Shown here piece by piece: positions 61,666-64,000 of a stretch of 64,000 bases of DNA. Both the position numbers and the translations under genes were made by a program. The notes under the pieces were generated by a model that ran no database searches, was not told the DNA's origin, and saw nothing but the letters and a program-made list of their open reading frames with translations. Positions within the stretch are counted from its first letter, which is position 1. Every line of letters starts with the position of its first letter. This DNA comes from Amphibalanus amphitrite. Lineage: Eukaryota; Arthropoda; Thecostraca; Balanomorpha; Balanidae. Location: assembly GCF_019059575.1 (NCBI RefSeq), contig NW_024881976.1:270001-334000 (forward strand). Reading direction: 5' to 3'.

Positions 61666-62254
61666 TAGACCACTTCTTTGACAGATATTCCGGTTTTTTC
61701 GATAAAATCAAAATTTTGGATTTTATAAATATTTTCCCAAAAAAAGTCAGTTTTTTGGAAAATTTTTGGCCAAAATCCAAAATTTTCAAAAAACCGAGAT
61801 AGCCATTTGATAGACAAAGTAGAATCACGTATAACCTTTTTTGTTACGTCTTGATTCCTTTAAAAATGAAGATGTTAGCGGCGTTTGAAATTTTGCCGTT
61901 TTTGAGGCGAAAATGGCGAACATGACGTCACTACAACGTCAATTTCTCAAAAATTTTCCGACGGATTTCGCTCAAATTTTCAGGGAATGTGTCAAATTGA
62001 TGTATGATAAGATACTGAAAGTTTGACGTCGCTAGCGTAACGCGTTTAGAAGTTATTGGCGAAAAACGGGAGGGGGGGCAGATTCTGCCCCCCCCCCCCA
62101 GCGGGGCGCGGGTTAAGCCGCCACGCGAATATTCAAGGATACAAGCGAATGTACAATAGATACATCTGTATAAATCTTACTATGTTGTGACGTTACTTGG
62201 GACGGTAAGTCACTGCAGATCAGATCCGATGCCGCGTGCACCCTAGCGTCTCCC

Positions 62255-62567
62255 TTATTTCTTTCCGCTGTTCAGCTTTCTGATCTTGTCTCGACTTTGT
62301 TCACGTGTCGTCATCTGAGACGTCATTCTGCCCTTGCTTGAATGAATAGCACTATTCATTTCCGTAGCATAGTTTGACGTAAAGACGTTGAATAGAGCGC
62401 TGGCCATCCTTCCGTAGACTAACAGGAAGTCATGGCCGCTCTCGCACTTAAGGCCTGCAAGGCTACTGTCTTGCTCGCCGATAGTGGTCATCACTTTCTC
62501 GAAGCAGGAGCGTGGCTCGGAGCAACCGAGCAGAGCAGACCGCGAAGCGTCGTCCTGCATGAGCCAC
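62255..62567 (-). pseudogene. P-type transposase, last exon
   Basis: On the minus strand it follows the acceptor CTAATTCACAG. The split Arg codon (AG|G) joins it to the exon ending at 62878 and reads WLMQDDASRSALLGC. Further on it has CESGHDF, FNVFTSNYATEMN and a basic end KIRKLNSGKK before TAA at 62255-62257. Cys-x-x-Gly-His, the FN..x..N segment and a KI.KL ending fit the C-terminus of P-element/THAP9-like transposases. Assignment to the family is by recognition, not a search. Confidence 0.65.
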
Positions 62568-62877
62568 CTGTGAATTAGACAAACAGTCGTTTTCTGTTCA
62601 AACGACTGCGCTGAAAATGCCGCAAATGCCGCGCAATTTCTGCTTTATTTGAATGAGTCTTTATTACGTCAAAGACCCGACTTAATCAAGGGGATTTAAC
62701 TCTAATTTTCTAAACAATTAGCTGTGCTGAGCGTTGAAAAATGGTCAACGTGCTCTTGGACTGTCATCGAACATTTTCGCATTGGAAACTTTTTTCGAGA
62801 TGGGACAGCCCCTTTAACAGTATAACTACACAGTACACATACACCACATCTAAGTTTTAATAGGTAATTCATCATAC

Positions 62878-63524
62878 CTGTACACATGGCAGATGTTCAT
62901 AGACAGCTCAACAGCCAGCTCCGAGGGATAGAGAAGCTTGCCCCGATTCAGGAGGTCGGTAAATGTTTTGATGGCTTCAGCCAGGCCAGCCGCACCGTCC
63001 CCGTAATGCTCGAGGTCAGCGTCCAGACGCACTTCTTCCAGCTGGCGAGGGCTCTCGTTCACCAGAAGCGCGACAGGCGTGGCATGGCCTCCTTTTCAGG
63101 GCAGAACGAGCGAGGTAGCCAGCCACATGCATGAGCGCTTGTTCTGCTCCTTCTGATAAGGCCTCATGTTCTGCAGAGGAGGTGATGTCTACGAGCGTCT
63201 TAACCACCTCGGAGTCATCTCGTTGCCGTTGTTTGCGGGCCTCCTCCATCTGGGCAGATACTGTGCCCAAACTGTAGCCAGAGAGCCAGACGAGACTCTT
63301 CACACGAATGACCGCCTCACCTTCGAGAAACTGCCTCACGCCCGCCCAGAAATTTCCTCCAGCCAGCTTCCTCAGATAACCGAACCGGCTCTCGATTCGG
63401 TCAGACTGGATTTTGCCCAGCAGAACATAATGCACTAGGTCGCCGTGCTTTTCCAGCAGGTATTGGGTCACGCCGATAAGCCTCTGCACGTGTAGATGGC
63501 GGCCTGTGTCGTGTCAGCTGACAT
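62878..63524 (-). pseudogene. P-type transposase, upstream exon, frameshifted and cut by a LINE
   Basis: On the minus strand it reads DTTQAAIYTC, then after a shift LIGVTQYLLEKH, then GKIQSDRIESRFGYLRKLAG, FWAGVRQFLEGEAVIRVKSL and VAGYLARSALKRRPCHAC. A one-base shift near 63085 leads into LLNRGKLLYPSELAVELS and the donor GTATGA (intron 62877-62568, 310 bp). The D.IE.RFG..R...G signature and AGY.AR..C..C are typical of P-type transposases. Two frameshifts and the LINE at 63525 make it a pseudogene. The N-terminal half is outside the window or lost. Confidence 0.72.
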
Positions 63525-64000
63525 CTTGTTTGTTTGTTTGTTTGTTTATTCAGTATATTGCCAACGGGATAAGGCCTCCCACTAATAGGCAAAGTCATCA
63601 GTATAAAACAATAAATACAAGTCGTAAACAGGATATTACACCACACGCATGATCACACTTTTCATCACCACGGACCTACTGTCATGAAAAAGGTCAACAT
63701 GGGGACATCGGGCTATAAAATCATTGGCAAGTCGGGGCAGTCGGCAAAACATCCCGTTCTTGACCGAATTTACCCTGGCGACAGGTTCGAAGAAGCTGGC
63801 CCGGTAGCGAGTAGTTCTTGATGGCACACGAATGGAAAAACAACTTAAAAGGTACATGGAGTCAAATCTACTTCTAATAATACTTATCTTGCCCGCTCCG
63901 GTCCTGTTTTGCCAGGCTTCGAGCATCTTTCCAAAGTCGGCGAGATATTTCAGACCACACTTCTCTTCCCTGCTTGGTGGGGCTCTGATGGAGTCGCGCA
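63525..64000 (-). mobile_element. Non-LTR retrotransposon (LINE) 3' end
   Basis: On the minus strand the frame 63926-63636 ends SRTTRYRASFFEPVARVNSV followed by KNGMFCRLPRLANDF, the typical C-terminal pattern (FF.P.AR.N...F.R...L.N) of LINE reverse-transcriptase polyproteins. The 3' end carries an (ACAA)n tail next to the transposase pseudogene. It runs off the right edge, so the clade and target duplication cannot be fixed. Confidence 0.65.

Larger units (their letters stand above)
58534..62116. mobile_element. TTAA element, family C, with two nested elements
   Basis: TTAACCCGCGCCCCGCTGGG at the left, CAGCGGGGCGCGGGTTAA at the right. Removing the nested TTAA element (1040 bp added) and mariner (1361 bp added) leaves 1182 bp, the length of its sibling at 32512-33693. 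Confidence 0.9.

Overview
The window is invertebrate-type eukaryotic nuclear DNA, most likely from an arthropod; a crustacean would fit, but I cannot prove the taxon. The reasons are GT-AG introns with conserved phase, tRNA-headed SINEs, a LINE 3' end, Tc1/mariner, hAT, P-type, TTAA-target and Helitron-like elements, several satellites, and almost no long real reading frame. Most long open frames are artefacts of microsatellites and GC-rich minisatellites.

Layout. 1-4077: four tandem copies of a symmetric phase-1 exon (192-204 bp, Q/S/D-rich protein) in repeat units of about 0.9-1.2 kb, a 574-bp CT microsatellite, and an in-phase terminal exon. 6021-12847: the conserved core of a MIC26/MIC27 (APOO/APOOL) MICOS-subunit homologue on two exons (6021-6167 and 11212-11316) separated by a 5-kb intron full of mobile DNA, plus a weak candidate last exon at 12783-12847. 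14442-15053: a mariner-type MITE. 15.8-35.6 kb: two arms of one inverted repeat. The left arm was split by three later insertions, and each empty site is still readable in the right arm. 35.6-40.7 kb: more TTAA elements and a gene-poor stretch. 40878-56669: a 15.8-kb array of head-to-tail Helitron-like units carrying a hAT-type element, TTAA elements, a TAGGG satellite and GC minisatellites. 57008-57647: a 128-bp satellite. 58534-62116: a TTAA element containing a second TTAA element and a decayed Tc1/mariner copy. 62255-64000, minus strand: the C-terminal part of a P-type transposase pseudogene, cut by a LINE.

The most notable content is a set of TTAA-bounded elements, about 0.45-2.1 kb without their inserts, in at least three related families. 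They carry CCCTCGCC or CCCGCGCC terminal inverted repeats, G-run/C-run snapback hairpins just inside the ends, and very dense AGGTCA/TGACCT half-sites, including perfect IR1 palindromes of the ecdysone/nuclear-receptor type. Because the region holds several paralogous copies, at least eight insertions can be checked against an empty site within the window itself.

Only the MIC26/27 exons look like a conserved host gene. The exon array may be a second gene or a decayed one. No CRISPR, rRNA or intact tRNA gene was seen.
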